Positions 37,448 through 45,727 of a stretch of 64,000 nt of DNA are shown here, piece after piece. The DNA comes from Roseibium aggregatum (GTDB taxonomy: Bacteria; Pseudomonadota; Alphaproteobacteria; Rhizobiales; Stappiaceae), in assembly GCF_017309185.1 (NCBI RefSeq), contig NZ_JAEKJZ010000002.1, forward strand, positions 186,001-250,000, read 5' to 3'. Each line of letters begins with the position of its first letter. Position 1 is the stretch's first letter. A model generated the notes under the pieces. That model did not search any database. It was not told the origin of the DNA and saw nothing but the letters and a program-made list of their open reading frames with translations. The position numbers and the translations under genes are program-made.

Positions 37448-38110
37448 TCAGGCGACTTTCTTACGCCGCGCAACTAGCCCAATTCCGAGCAATCCCGACA
37501 GCATGAGTGGTATACCTGCGGGTAGCGGAACAGGCGTCACTAGATCTGGAGGAAGCGCTTCGTTAAACGATATGTTGTCGATAAAAAAGTCGAATTGATT
37601 GCCAAAATCTACTGTAGACAAGCCACGAATCTGAACCGTGTCACCTGTCGCAGCAAAACCAATAGTTTGAAAACCACCAGATGTGTTGCTTGGTAAACTG
37701 AAGATTGCAGAATTTCCAGCGTTGTCAGAAACCTCATACGATGCTTCGACGGTCATGCCATTGAAAACATCGAGAAAGAAATTGGTGATATTTTCGCTGA
37801 AGGATACTGTGATTGGATTTTGTGCTCCTGTCAGAACAGCACCACCAGAAGGAAAATCTGCGGCTCCGTATGTAACAGTATCGTTACCTGGTAGATTTGT
37901 GGCGCCGCTTAAAAACGTGCCGCCATCTAAGGTCACATCTACCGACCCAATAGTTATAGTGGGTGAGATCAAGCTAGCAGCAGCGAATGTTGTTGGCCCA
38001 GTGAACCCTTGATCGTCAAAGTTAATAGTCACGGCTAGCGATTGCGAAGAATACGCGACCATAATCGCCGAAAATGTTAAGACACCAAAGTACTTCTTTG
38101 TCACTATCAT
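37448..38110 (-). CDS. VPLPA-CTERM sorting domain protein
   Basis: The protein is 220 residues. A signal peptide (VLTFSAIMVAYSSQSLA) is followed by a beta-rich domain (FDDQGFTGPTTFAAASLISPTITIGSVDV, residues about 30-195) and the sorting tail VPLPAGIPLMLSGLLGIGLVARRKK: motif, transmembrane helix and basic cluster. Such PEP-CTERM-like proteins are processed by exosortases and often go to the exopolysaccharide or surface. No exosortase gene is in this window. The gene and its surroundings are visibly AT-richer than the neighbours, suggesting transfer. Confidence 0.85.
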   Translation of the reverse strand: MIVTKKYFGVLTFSAIMVAYSSQSLAVTINFDDQGFTGPTTFAAASLISPTITIGSVDVTLDGGTFLSGATNLPGNDTVTYGAADFPSGGAVLTGAQNPITVSFSENITNFFLDVFNGMTVEASYEVSDNAGNSAIFSLPSNTSGGFQTIGFAATGDTVQIRGLSTVDFGNQFDFFIDNISFNEALPPDLVTPVPLPAGIPLMLSGLLGIGLVARRKKVA

Positions 38111-38598
38111 TCCCTCTGTTACTTATAATTAAAATAGCCCCCAATAGAGGGGCAGAGAACAAATGGTTAAAAAACCATTTACAATTAAAAATTGTTAACA
38201 GAGCTGTACGATAAAGTCGAGGCCTATTTCGATGCCACCGAACCGCCCCCACCTGCGTACGTACCACTTCCAGTCCGTGCGGAATAATTGGCTCAGGTAA
38301 TAGTTATCGGATTCCCAATTTGATTTTGCTTTGATAGATGAGTTGCCGACATGATTTGGAGATCGGCAATGCGCCCTATGTTTAGTGACGAAGACTGGAC
38401 GCTTGCCTTGTATATTTTCGTAGCTGTTTGCAACGCGTTGGCGCGAATGCTCGCAACGACCGCCTGTTTCTCGAAGCGCTAGATTACTTCACGCTGCGCA
38501 ACACATTCAGAAACAAGTGCGCCATCCTTCAAGTCGGAACTCTTGATCCTCCTCAGGTTGAAGTTGTTTTTGCGTGATTTGTGAAAGCCAGCTTCGGC
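38111..38598. other. AT-rich gap with small hairpins and a transposase-like relic
   Basis: This stretch of nearly 490 bases has lower GC than the rest of the window. It contains hairpins such as aaatggtt-aaaa-aaccattt near 38160-38180, the transposase-like fragment at 38443-38520 and a degenerate rhizobial palindrome near 38521-38560. No intact gene is supported. Confidence 0.5.
38443..38520 (+). pseudogene. Fragment resembling an IS5-type transposase N-terminal region
   Basis: One frame reads ARNDRLFLEALDYFTLRNT, which resembles the NDRLFLEALHYFTxHN block near the N-terminus of certain IS5-family transposases. The frame quickly loses resemblance after it, and no start, catalytic DDE residues or terminal repeats are visible. 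It is probably a small relic of an insertion sequence. The similarity is from memory. Confidence 0.4.
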
Positions 38599-39621
38599 CT
38601 AGATCTTCACCTTCTCGAAGCTCTGGCGGTATTGCTTCGGCGTCAGGCCGGTGCGCCGCTTGAAGGCGCGCTCGAAGGCCGACTGGTCGGAATAATCGAG
38701 TTCGCAGGCGATCTGGGCGAGCGAATGGGGCGTGTCGATGAGCGCGTGGCGGGCAACCCGGAAACGGCACTCGTCGAGAAGGGTCGAGAAGCGGATGCCC
38801 TCCTCGCCCAGGTGCCGGTGAAGCGAGCGGCGCGACAGGCCGAGGCGGCGGGCGATGCTTTCCTGATCCGACGTACCGGTTCCCAGACCCGCGAATATCG
38901 CGGTCCGCGTCCGGTCCATCAAGGAAGCGCCGCGTGCCTTGAGCATCAGGTCGCGGCTGAGGCTTTCAAGCGCCCGGCGGTAACGGTCCGTATCGTCCTT
39001 CGGCATCGGGGCATGGAGCACCGTCGCGGGAAAGCTGAGCGAATTGGTCTCGCATTCGAAAAGGCAGAAGGCGCCGGCGGTCTCCGCCCAGCTTGCCATC
39101 GACCGGGCCGGGCTGTGCTCGAAACAGATCAGGTCCGGGTTCCAGTCGTCGCCGGCGCCCCGGCGGATCAGCTGGGTCAGGACCGAGAGCGTGAATTCCG
39201 CGTCCTGGCGGCGCGGCCAGATATCCGGATTGACGATCCGGTAGGTCACCGTGGCGACACCGTCTTCCACGCTCAACTGAAGATCGGTTTCGCTTTGAAC
39301 GAACTTGATGAAGCGTTCGAACGTCCTCAGCGCCGAGCCGACGGTGGACGCTGCAAGCAGCGCGTCGCCCAGTTCGCCCAGGTTTCGCAAGTCGAGAAGA
39401 GGACCCGATTTCCAGCCGATATTCGGCTGACCGAGAACCGCCGCGCCGCGCTCGTAGATTTCGACAAAGGAAACGAGAGGGATCTCTTGCTGCCAGTCCC
39501 GCCAGGCGGCGACGGGCACGCCGCTTTGCCGTCCCAGGGCCGCCGCTTCCAGGCCGGTCTGAGTCAGCAAATTGTGCAGGCCGAACAATGCGCCAGAAAT
39601 GATGGTTGCGCCCTTGGGCAT
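38599..39621 (-). CDS. qhpR: AraC family regulator, probable QhpR
   Basis: The protein is 340 residues from ATG 39621 (MPKGATIISGAL); an upstream ATG at 39717 adds an unlikely tail. The N-terminal AraC ligand-binding domain (about residues 20-210) is of the OruR/Arabinose_bd type. The C-terminal AraC DNA-binding domain (about 235-335) has ARRLGLSRRSLHRHL and IACELDYSDQSAFERAFKRRTGLTPKQYRQ. In Paracoccus and Pseudomonas an AraC regulator of this kind next to the quinohemoprotein amine dehydrogenase genes (QhpR) activates them in response to amines. Its divergent position before qhpG supports the same job here. Confidence 0.82.
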   Translation of the reverse strand: MPKGATIISGALFGLHNLLTQTGLEAAALGRQSGVPVAAWRDWQQEIPLVSFVEIYERGAAVLGQPNIGWKSGPLLDLRNLGELGDALLAASTVGSALRTFERFIKFVQSETDLQLSVEDGVATVTYRIVNPDIWPRRQDAEFTLSVLTQLIRRGAGDDWNPDLICFEHSPARSMASWAETAGAFCLFECETNSLSFPATVLHAPMPKDDTDRYRRALESLSRDLMLKARGASLMDRTRTAIFAGLGTGTSDQESIARRLGLSRRSLHRHLGEEGIRFSTLLDECRFRVARHALIDTPHSLAQIACELDYSDQSAFERAFKRRTGLTPKQYRQSFEKVKI

Positions 39622-39857
39622 GACCAGCGCCCCGGTAATTACGGATCTCCAATACCTGTCCGCCGCGTAAACGGCGAACCGAAGAAAAACTACACCAAAT
39701 AATAGCCGGCGCCGCAATCGCTTATGACCGCTTTTTAGCCGTGCCTTCTAATTTGGCCGAAAATGTCGAGAAGCCCCCTCAACGCCCCTCCTTAATGGCA
39801 GGACAGAGATCCGGGACGCACCGTGAAAACACGGGCGCCGGATGAGGGAACAGCATT
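39622..39857. promoter_or_regulatory. Divergent qhpR-qhpG promoter region with possible direct repeats
   Basis: This spacer of about 235 bases must carry the promoters of qhpR and the qhp operon. Two similar boxes, tagccggcgcc (39703-39713) and tagccgtgcc (39736-39745), lie 33 bases apart, about three helical turns, as might suit an AraC-type dimer. This is a weak, visual assignment. Confidence 0.35.
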
Positions 39858-41186
39858 TTGACCAGCTACGACGTGGCAATTGCCGGCGGCGGCCCCGCCG
39901 GTGCGTTCACCGCGCATGAACTTGCGCGTGCCGGGCTCAGCATCCTGCTGATCGACCCGGCGGTCACGCGTCCCCGCCTTGAAGGGCTGGGCGAACGCGT
40001 CGCGCATCTTCTTGAAAAACGAGGACTTCACGAGGCCCTGGCCGCAGCCGGTCGGCCCGTGCGTCGTTCAATTGCCTGGGCAGGCCTTCAGGAGCCTTCA
40101 AACGGAGAAAGGCTCGTGCGCCGTCACGACTTCGACGCGGCCTTGCGACGGGCCGCCGTCGAGGCGGGCGCCATCTTCCTTCAAGCCCGTGTCAGCCGTG
40201 TCGAAAGCGCCGGTCTGGGAGACGGCGTATCCGTGAAGCTTTCGAGCGGAGAAACGGTTACCGCCCGGCTCCTCGTCGACGCGCGCGGCCGCCAGGCACC
40301 GTCGGCGACCCGGCTCAAGGGCCCGCAGACCCTGGCGATCTCGGCCCTTTTGACAACCCCGCCTCAAACCGAAGAAACACATGTCGAGGCGGCCCCCCAG
40401 GGCTGGATGTGGTCGGCGCAAGATCCGGATTTCGGCCACTGGCTACAGATCTGCGTCGATCCCGACGGCCTCAAGGGCGCCGGACAGGAGGCCCTGGCGG
40501 AGCGGATGCACCGGTTCCTGTCGCAGCCCCGGTTCAAGGACCGCTTTCCGGACACCTCCTTTCAGGGACCGCTGTTTGCCCGGCATGCCGGTCTGGTCCT
40601 TGCCGCACCGAAGCTTGACGGTCCGGTCATTCCGGTTGGCGATGCGGCCGTCGCCATCGACCCGCTGTCCGGCCATGGCCTTTTCTGGGCACTTTCGTCC
40701 GCGCTTTCGGCGGTTCCAAGCGTGCTCAGCATTCTTGACGGCCCCGAGACCGGCTACGATCTCGCGACCCGTTTTTTCCACGACCGCGTGGTCGCGACCT
40801 TCTGGCGCCAGGCCCGGGTCGGCCGCGACTTCTACCGGCTGGAAAAGGACCTCGCCGGCGAACCGTTCTGGGAACAAAGAGCCGTCTGGCCCGACGACAC
40901 CCCCGCGCACACCACCGAGGACGGCGTGCGCATGGACCGGCGGGTCGTCGTCGACAACAACCGCCTGAAAGAACGCGACATTCTCGTCACGCCCGAGCAT
41001 CCGGACGGAATTGCCTTCATCGCCGGCGTTCCGGTCTCCGACCTGACCGGATTTCTGCGCGCGCCGGTGCCCACGGATGAAGCGACGACACACCCATCCC
41101 CCGCTTTCGCCGCAGCTCTCCAATGGCTGGAGAGCCGGGGCCTGCTTCACGACATAAAACCGACCAAAACGAGGGAAACAGCATGA
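39858..41186 (+). CDS. qhpG: QhpG, FAD-dependent tryptophan dihydroxylase for CTQ biogenesis
   Basis: The protein is 442 residues. It starts with TTG 39858, with GAGGGA 8 bases upstream. The FAD motif VAIAGGGPAGAFTAHELARAG is at about residues 6-26, and the second FAD motif PVGDAAVAIDPLSGHGLFWAL near 265-285 is typical of group A flavin monooxygenases. In the known system QhpG adds two oxygens to the precursor tryptophan of QhpC after cross-linking, on the way to cysteine tryptophylquinone. Its stop overlaps the qhpA start (ATGA), marking it as first gene of the operon. Confidence 0.9.
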   Translation: MTSYDVAIAGGGPAGAFTAHELARAGLSILLIDPAVTRPRLEGLGERVAHLLEKRGLHEALAAAGRPVRRSIAWAGLQEPSNGERLVRRHDFDAALRRAAVEAGAIFLQARVSRVESAGLGDGVSVKLSSGETVTARLLVDARGRQAPSATRLKGPQTLAISALLTTPPQTEETHVEAAPQGWMWSAQDPDFGHWLQICVDPDGLKGAGQEALAERMHRFLSQPRFKDRFPDTSFQGPLFARHAGLVLAAPKLDGPVIPVGDAAVAIDPLSGHGLFWALSSALSAVPSVLSILDGPETGYDLATRFFHDRVVATFWRQARVGRDFYRLEKDLAGEPFWEQRAVWPDDTPAHTTEDGVRMDRRVVVDNNRLKERDILVTPEHPDGIAFIAGVPVSDLTGFLRAPVPTDEATTHPSPAFAAALQWLESRGLLHDIKPTKTRETA

Positions 41187-42748
41187 TCGAACGATTGCGA
41201 AAGGGGCATGCCGCCGGTCTCGCCGGACTGCTTCTTCTGACCCCCATACCGGGGCTGGCCCAGGACGGGGCCACGCTGCTTGAGGAAAACTGTGCCGGCT
41301 GCCACGCACCGGGCGAAAACGGTGCGCTCAGCCGGATCGCCGGCCAGCGCAAGTCGCCGGAAGGCTGGCTCATGACCATCGTGCGCATGCGCCTCTTCCA
41401 CGGCATGGAAATCGACAACGATGTCCAGAGCCAGCTGGTTCACTATCTCGCCGACACCCAGGGCCTGGCACCGAGCGAGACCGAAGGCTATCGCTACATT
41501 CTGGAGCGGGAACCTGCAGTCGTCGAGGAAATCGACGCCCCGCTCGGCGAAATGTGCTCCCGATGCCATTCCGGTGCCCGCGTCGCACTGCAGCGTCGCA
41601 CACAGGACGAATGGGATCTTCACATCGACTTCCATGTCGGCCAGTGGCCGACCCTCGAGTATCAGGCGCTCGGACGTGACCGGGAATGGCTGAAGATCGC
41701 GCGCGAGGAAGTCGTGCCGATGCTCGCCGAAAAATACCCGTTTGAAACGGAGGCCTGGTCCACCTGGCAGAGCGCTGAGAAGTCGGATGCCAACGGCACC
41801 TGGGTGTTCACGACGCGCCTGCCTTCCAAGGGCGAAGCCTATGGCACTCTCGAGGTTTCCGGCGAAACCCAGCCCTACACGGTGGCCGGAACGCTCAAGA
41901 CGGCAAATGGCGACGAATTCGCGGTATCCGGCAAGCTGAACGTCTACACCGGCTACGAATGGCGTGCGAACATCGAGATCGGCGGCACGACCTACCGTCA
42001 GGTCCTGGCGATGTCGGAGGACGGCAGCACGGTTTCCGGCCGCCAGTTCCTGCACGCCGAAGACAGCCTCGGCGCGGCGTTCAAGGCGGTCAAGGCAGGT
42101 GACGGTCCGGCGATTGCCGGCGTGGTCCCCTCCACGCTCGCCGCCGGCGAGGCAACAACCGTGCAGATCGTCGGTACCGACCTTTCAAGCATCGACCTCT
42201 CCGGAGCCGTGGTCGCTTCCGGCGGAACGGCCAACGCCTACGGCGCCGCCATCGAGTTGTCGCCTGACGCCGGCACGGACGGCACCGTGAGCATCGCCGC
42301 CGGTGACGCTTCGGACAAGGACGGTCTTGCCGTCTACAGCCACATCGACAGCCTGAAGGTGGAGCCTGAATTCGGCGTTGCCCGTGTCGGCGGCGGCGGC
42401 GGATCGGCCGGCAAGGTCCCTGCCCGCTTCGACGCGGTCGGTTACTGGAACGGCCCGGACGGCCAGGCCGGAACCGAGGACGATGTCCGCATCGGCATCA
42501 TCCCGGCGACCTGGTCGGTCGCGGCCTTTAACGAGGAAGCCGAAGTGCTCAAGGATGTCGAGCATGCGGGCGAGATGGACACAAGCCTCGGCATCTTCAT
42601 GCCGGCGGTGGCGGGCCCCAATCCCGAGCGTCCGTTTTCCACCAACAACGCGGGCAATCTGAAGGTAGTTGCAACGAACGGCGATGTCTCCGGCGAAGGC
42701 CAGCTCATCGTCACCGTGCAACGCTGGAACGATCCCCCGATCCGCTGA
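41183..42748 (+). CDS. qhpA: Quinohemoprotein amine dehydrogenase alpha subunit (dihaem)
   Basis: The protein is 521 residues. A signal peptide ends near GLAQ (residue 27). Two haem c sites follow: CAGCH (about residues 37-41) and CSRCH (about 125-129). Beta-rich C-terminal domains end with a stretch resembling the known alpha subunit (FMPAVAGPNPERPFSTNNAGNLKV). In the periplasm this subunit takes electrons from the quinone cofactor in the gamma subunit and passes them on to a cytochrome or cupredoxin. It overlaps qhpG by 4 bases. Confidence 0.93.
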   Translation: MIERLRKGHAAGLAGLLLLTPIPGLAQDGATLLEENCAGCHAPGENGALSRIAGQRKSPEGWLMTIVRMRLFHGMEIDNDVQSQLVHYLADTQGLAPSETEGYRYILEREPAVVEEIDAPLGEMCSRCHSGARVALQRRTQDEWDLHIDFHVGQWPTLEYQALGRDREWLKIAREEVVPMLAEKYPFETEAWSTWQSAEKSDANGTWVFTTRLPSKGEAYGTLEVSGETQPYTVAGTLKTANGDEFAVSGKLNVYTGYEWRANIEIGGTTYRQVLAMSEDGSTVSGRQFLHAEDSLGAAFKAVKAGDGPAIAGVVPSTLAAGEATTVQIVGTDLSSIDLSGAVVASGGTANAYGAAIELSPDAGTDGTVSIAAGDASDKDGLAVYSHIDSLKVEPEFGVARVGGGGGSAGKVPARFDAVGYWNGPDGQAGTEDDVRIGIIPATWSVAAFNEEAEVLKDVEHAGEMDTSLGIFMPAVAGPNPERPFSTNNAGNLKVVATNGDVSGEGQLIVTVQRWNDPPIR

Positions 42749-42762
42749 GGAGGTTTGACGAC

Positions 42763-44199
42763 ATGGGTTATCTCTTCTTTCAACCGCAGAACGCGCATCG
42801 GGTGAACGTGGACGGGCGTCATCTCCTGTTCCACGTGCCGACCACCTCCCTCTTCGAGATCGACCGCCTCGACAGCGACGTGATCGATCTCTTCGCGGAC
42901 CGCTCGAAGGTCAGCGAGACGGATGTGCGCGCGCGCTTCGAAGGCCGGGTCGATCCCGACCTGGTGACGGAGCGTCTCCGGTCCCTTCTGGACCTCGACA
43001 TCATCACCGACGGCCGCCCGCCCAGGGCGGAGCGGCCGCCGGTCCATATCGAGAACTTCCCGCTGACGACGATCGTCCTGAACGTCAACACGGGCTGCAA
43101 TCTGTCCTGCACCTACTGCTACAAGGAGGACCTCGACACGCCCTCAAGGGGCCGGCGCATGGCGTTTGATACGGCGAAACGCTCCATTGAGCTGCTTCTT
43201 GCCGAAAGCCCCGACCGTGACAGCTACAACGTCGTCTTCTTCGGCGGCGAGCCGTTGAGCAATCTCGGCCTGATCAAGGACGTGGTCGCTTATTCCGAGG
43301 ACCGCTTCGGCAATCTCGGCAAGCGGGTCGACTTCACCCTGACCACCAACGCAACCCTGCTGACGGAAGAAATCGTCGACTGGCTGAACGCCCACCGCTT
43401 CGGCCTGACGGTTTCCATGGACGGACCGAAGGCGCTTCACGACAAGAACCGCAAGACCGTCGGCGGCAAGGGCACTTACGATGTCGTTGCCTCCAAGACG
43501 AAGATGCTTCTGGAACGCTACACCTCGCGGCCTGTCGGCGGCCGGGTGACACTGACCCGTGGCGTCACGGCCGTCTACGATATCTGGGATCACCTGAAGA
43601 ACGAGATCGGCTTCCACGAAGTCGGTTTCTCGCCGGTGACCTCCGGCCCGGTCACGCCCTTCAACCTGACCGGCGACGAACTGGTGACGGTCTTCGAAGA
43701 GATGAAGCGGCTTGGCCGGCTTTATCGCGACGAAGCGCTTCAAGGCCGAAATATCGGCTTTTCCAACATGCACCAGCTGATGACCGATCTCTATGAAGGC
43801 CGGTCCAAGGCCCTGCCCTGCGGCGCGGGCCTCGGCATGCTGGCGGTCGACCACGAGGGCAGCCTCAACCTGTGCCACCGCTTCACCGGCTCCGACATGG
43901 AGACCTACGGAACGGTGGACGGCGGCATCGAGAAACAGAAGCTCGCCCGCTTCATCGAGGACAGGGCCGACCGGACCGAAAAGGGCTGCTCGACCTGCCG
44001 CATCCGCAACATCTGCGCCGGCGGCTGCTACCACGAGAGCTACGCCCATTTCTCCGACCCGATGAAACCGACCTACCACTACTGCGATCTGATGCGCGAC
44101 TGGGTCGATTTCGGCATCGGCGTCTATGGCGAGCTGATCGACGGTGCGCCGGCATTCTTTTCAGATCACATCATGCCTCGGAGGGCATACGGCAAATGA
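42763..44199 (+). CDS. qhpD: QhpD, radical SAM (SPASM) peptide maturase
   Basis: The protein is 478 residues. The radical SAM motif is CNLSCTYC (about residues 112-119, CxxxCxxC). A C-terminal SPASM-like Cys-rich block contains [19 protein letters not shown]. In characterised systems QhpD makes three Cys-to-Asp/Glu thioether links in the small QhpC subunit while its leader is attached. An N-terminal region of about 90 residues probably binds the leader (RRE-like). It overlaps the qhpC start by 4 bases (ATGA). Confidence 0.94.
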   Translation: MGYLFFQPQNAHRVNVDGRHLLFHVPTTSLFEIDRLDSDVIDLFADRSKVSETDVRARFEGRVDPDLVTERLRSLLDLDIITDGRPPRAERPPVHIENFPLTTIVLNVNTGCNLSCTYCYKEDLDTPSRGRRMAFDTAKRSIELLLAESPDRDSYNVVFFGGEPLSNLGLIKDVVAYSEDRFGNLGKRVDFTLTTNATLLTEEIVDWLNAHRFGLTVSMDGPKALHDKNRKTVGGKGTYDVVASKTKMLLERYTSRPVGGRVTLTRGVTAVYDIWDHLKNEIGFHEVGFSPVTSGPVTPFNLTGDELVTVFEEMKRLGRLYRDEALQGRNIGFSNMHQLMTDLYEGRSKALPCGAGLGMLAVDHEGSLNLCHRFTGSDMETYGTVDGGIEKQKLARFIEDRADRTEKGCSTCRIRNICAGGCYHESYAHFSDPMKPTYHYCDLMRDWVDFGIGVYGELIDGAPAFFSDHIMPRRAYGK

Positions 44200-44528
44200 G
44201 ACACTTGAAACCCCTCAACCAGAAGGCCGACAAGGTCGTCAAGGCGGTCGAGACCGACAACATGGACGAAGTCCGCGCGATGCAGACCGTCGTGGCCGGC
44301 TGCGCCTCAACCCTGGACCCGGGCTGGGAGGTCGACCCCTTCGGCGGCGTCGCGGCCCTGTGCCAGCCGATGGAGGCCGATCTCTACGGCTGTTCCGACC
44401 CGTGCTGGTGGCCTGCCCAGGTGCCGGACACGATCAATTCCTACAAGGACTGGAACGCCGACGCCGACAACGCCGGCAAGGACTGGCGCTCTCTCGGCAC
44501 CGTCTTCCCGTCCGACAGCGAAACCTGA
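44196..44528 (+). CDS. qhpC: Quinohemoprotein amine dehydrogenase gamma subunit (CTQ precursor)
   Basis: The protein is 110 residues: a leader of about 29 residues ending ...DEVRAM and a core of about 81. Using the published mature numbering plus 29, all modified residues are present: Cys36-Glu45, Cys56-Asp62 and Cys70-Asp78 for the thioether links, and Cys66 with Trp72 (in CSDPCWW) for cysteine tryptophylquinone. The start overlaps the qhpD stop, so modifying enzyme and substrate are made together. The leader has no Sec signal, which fits export by QhpF after processing. Confidence 0.95.
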   Translation: MRHLKPLNQKADKVVKAVETDNMDEVRAMQTVVAGCASTLDPGWEVDPFGGVAALCQPMEADLYGCSDPCWWPAQVPDTINSYKDWNADADNAGKDWRSLGTVFPSDSET

Positions 44529-44551
44529 AACGCGGCAAGGAGTTTACCAAC

Positions 44552-45640
44552 ATGCGAAATCTGATCGCAGCCACGGCCGCCGTCTGCCTGGGGCTCTCCG
44601 CCCTGCCGGCGCTGGCCAAGGACCTCATCGTCACGGTCGCCAAGCCGGACCGCCTCTATGTCATCGACGCCAAGGCGCGCACCGTCGAAACCGACTGCAA
44701 GCTCGACTTCAACCTGATCCCCGGTGTCATCGCCATGTCTCCCGACAACAGGATCGCCTATATTCTCGCCGGGCGATGGGAGAATGTGTACGGCGTGGAT
44801 CTCGAAACCTGCGAAACGGTGTTTTCCGCCCATCAGTCGGACGGAGATATAAGGCGCAAGACCATCGCCTCGCTGGCCGTCTCCAAGGACGGCAAGGAAG
44901 TCTACACGGTCCGCAACCCGGTCCGGATCCTGGCCGACCGCTACGAGGTGCTTGAGCCGGAGCTCGCCGTCTACGACACCAGCGCCGGCCTCAAGGCCGA
45001 ACCCGTGCGCACCTTTCCGGCCCCGCGCCGCATGACGGTGATGGCGACCGGACGCAACGGCATGCTTTACGCCGCCGGACACGAAATCTACGCCATCGAC
45101 CCGAAAACCGGTGAGACCACGATCAAGATCGCGAACAAGTCCTGGGACCGGCCGACCTATTCCGGCCCGGACGTGCTCGCCTTCTGGCCGATCGGCACGC
45201 AGGCGGACGAATTCATGCTGCTTTATTCGGCGGCGGTCTTCACCGACGAGTCCCAGAGCGAACTCGCCGATTTCATCTGGGGTTACGAGAGCGTCGATCT
45301 CACCACGGGCGAAAGCGAGATCGAGGATTTCGCCAGCTTCGAGGTGATCATGTTCTCCGCAATCCGCGATCCGAACGACAAATCCAAGCTCTACGGGGTC
45401 TACACCCAGCTCTCCAAGCACGATCTTGAGACGAAGGAACTGGTCAAGCGGGTCGACCTGCCCCACACCTACTACTGCATCAACATTTCCTCAGACGGCA
45501 AGGAGATCTACGTCGGCGGCACCAACGACGACATCGGCGTCTACGATGCCGAAACGCTGGAACGCATCGGCGAGATCCTGCTGCCCTCCGGCGGCGACAT
45601 GGCCGCCGGCACGATGCATGTGATCAGCACGGGAAGTTGA
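44552..45640 (+). CDS. qhpB: Quinohemoprotein amine dehydrogenase beta subunit
   Basis: The protein is 362 residues with a signal peptide (AATAAVCLGLSALPALA, cleavage near residue 22). The rest is a predicted seven-bladed beta-propeller with YVTN-like repeats (DLIVTVAKPDRLYVIDAKARTVE, GVIAMSPDNRIAYILAGR, NISSDGKEIYVGGTNDDIGVYD). The beta subunit covers the cofactor site of the gamma subunit in the periplasm. GCAAGGAG precedes the ATG. Confidence 0.93.
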   Translation: MRNLIAATAAVCLGLSALPALAKDLIVTVAKPDRLYVIDAKARTVETDCKLDFNLIPGVIAMSPDNRIAYILAGRWENVYGVDLETCETVFSAHQSDGDIRRKTIASLAVSKDGKEVYTVRNPVRILADRYEVLEPELAVYDTSAGLKAEPVRTFPAPRRMTVMATGRNGMLYAAGHEIYAIDPKTGETTIKIANKSWDRPTYSGPDVLAFWPIGTQADEFMLLYSAAVFTDESQSELADFIWGYESVDLTTGESEIEDFASFEVIMFSAIRDPNDKSKLYGVYTQLSKHDLETKELVKRVDLPHTYYCINISSDGKEIYVGGTNDDIGVYDAETLERIGEILLPSGGDMAAGTMHVISTGS

Positions 45641-45661
45641 CAAAAGACCATTCAAGATGCG

Positions 45662-45686
45662 CCGTCCCGGCCTCAGACCGGGGCGG
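45662..45686 (+). terminator. Hairpin between qhpB and qhpF
   Basis: Arms ccgtcccgg (45662-45670) and ccggggcgg (45678-45686) pair at 8 of 9 positions around a 7-base loop and are followed by an A-rich stretch. It may attenuate transcription into qhpF-qhpE or protect the 3' end of the structural-gene mRNA. Confidence 0.5.
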
Positions 45687-45727
45687 ACAAAAAATAATGT
45701 AAAACAGAGAAATAACACAGAAAACTA

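Noticed and set aside
38022..38267. 81-codon frame on the minus strand
   Set aside because: It overlaps the start of the VPLPA-CTERM gene in another frame and covers AT-rich hairpins; no protein-like features.
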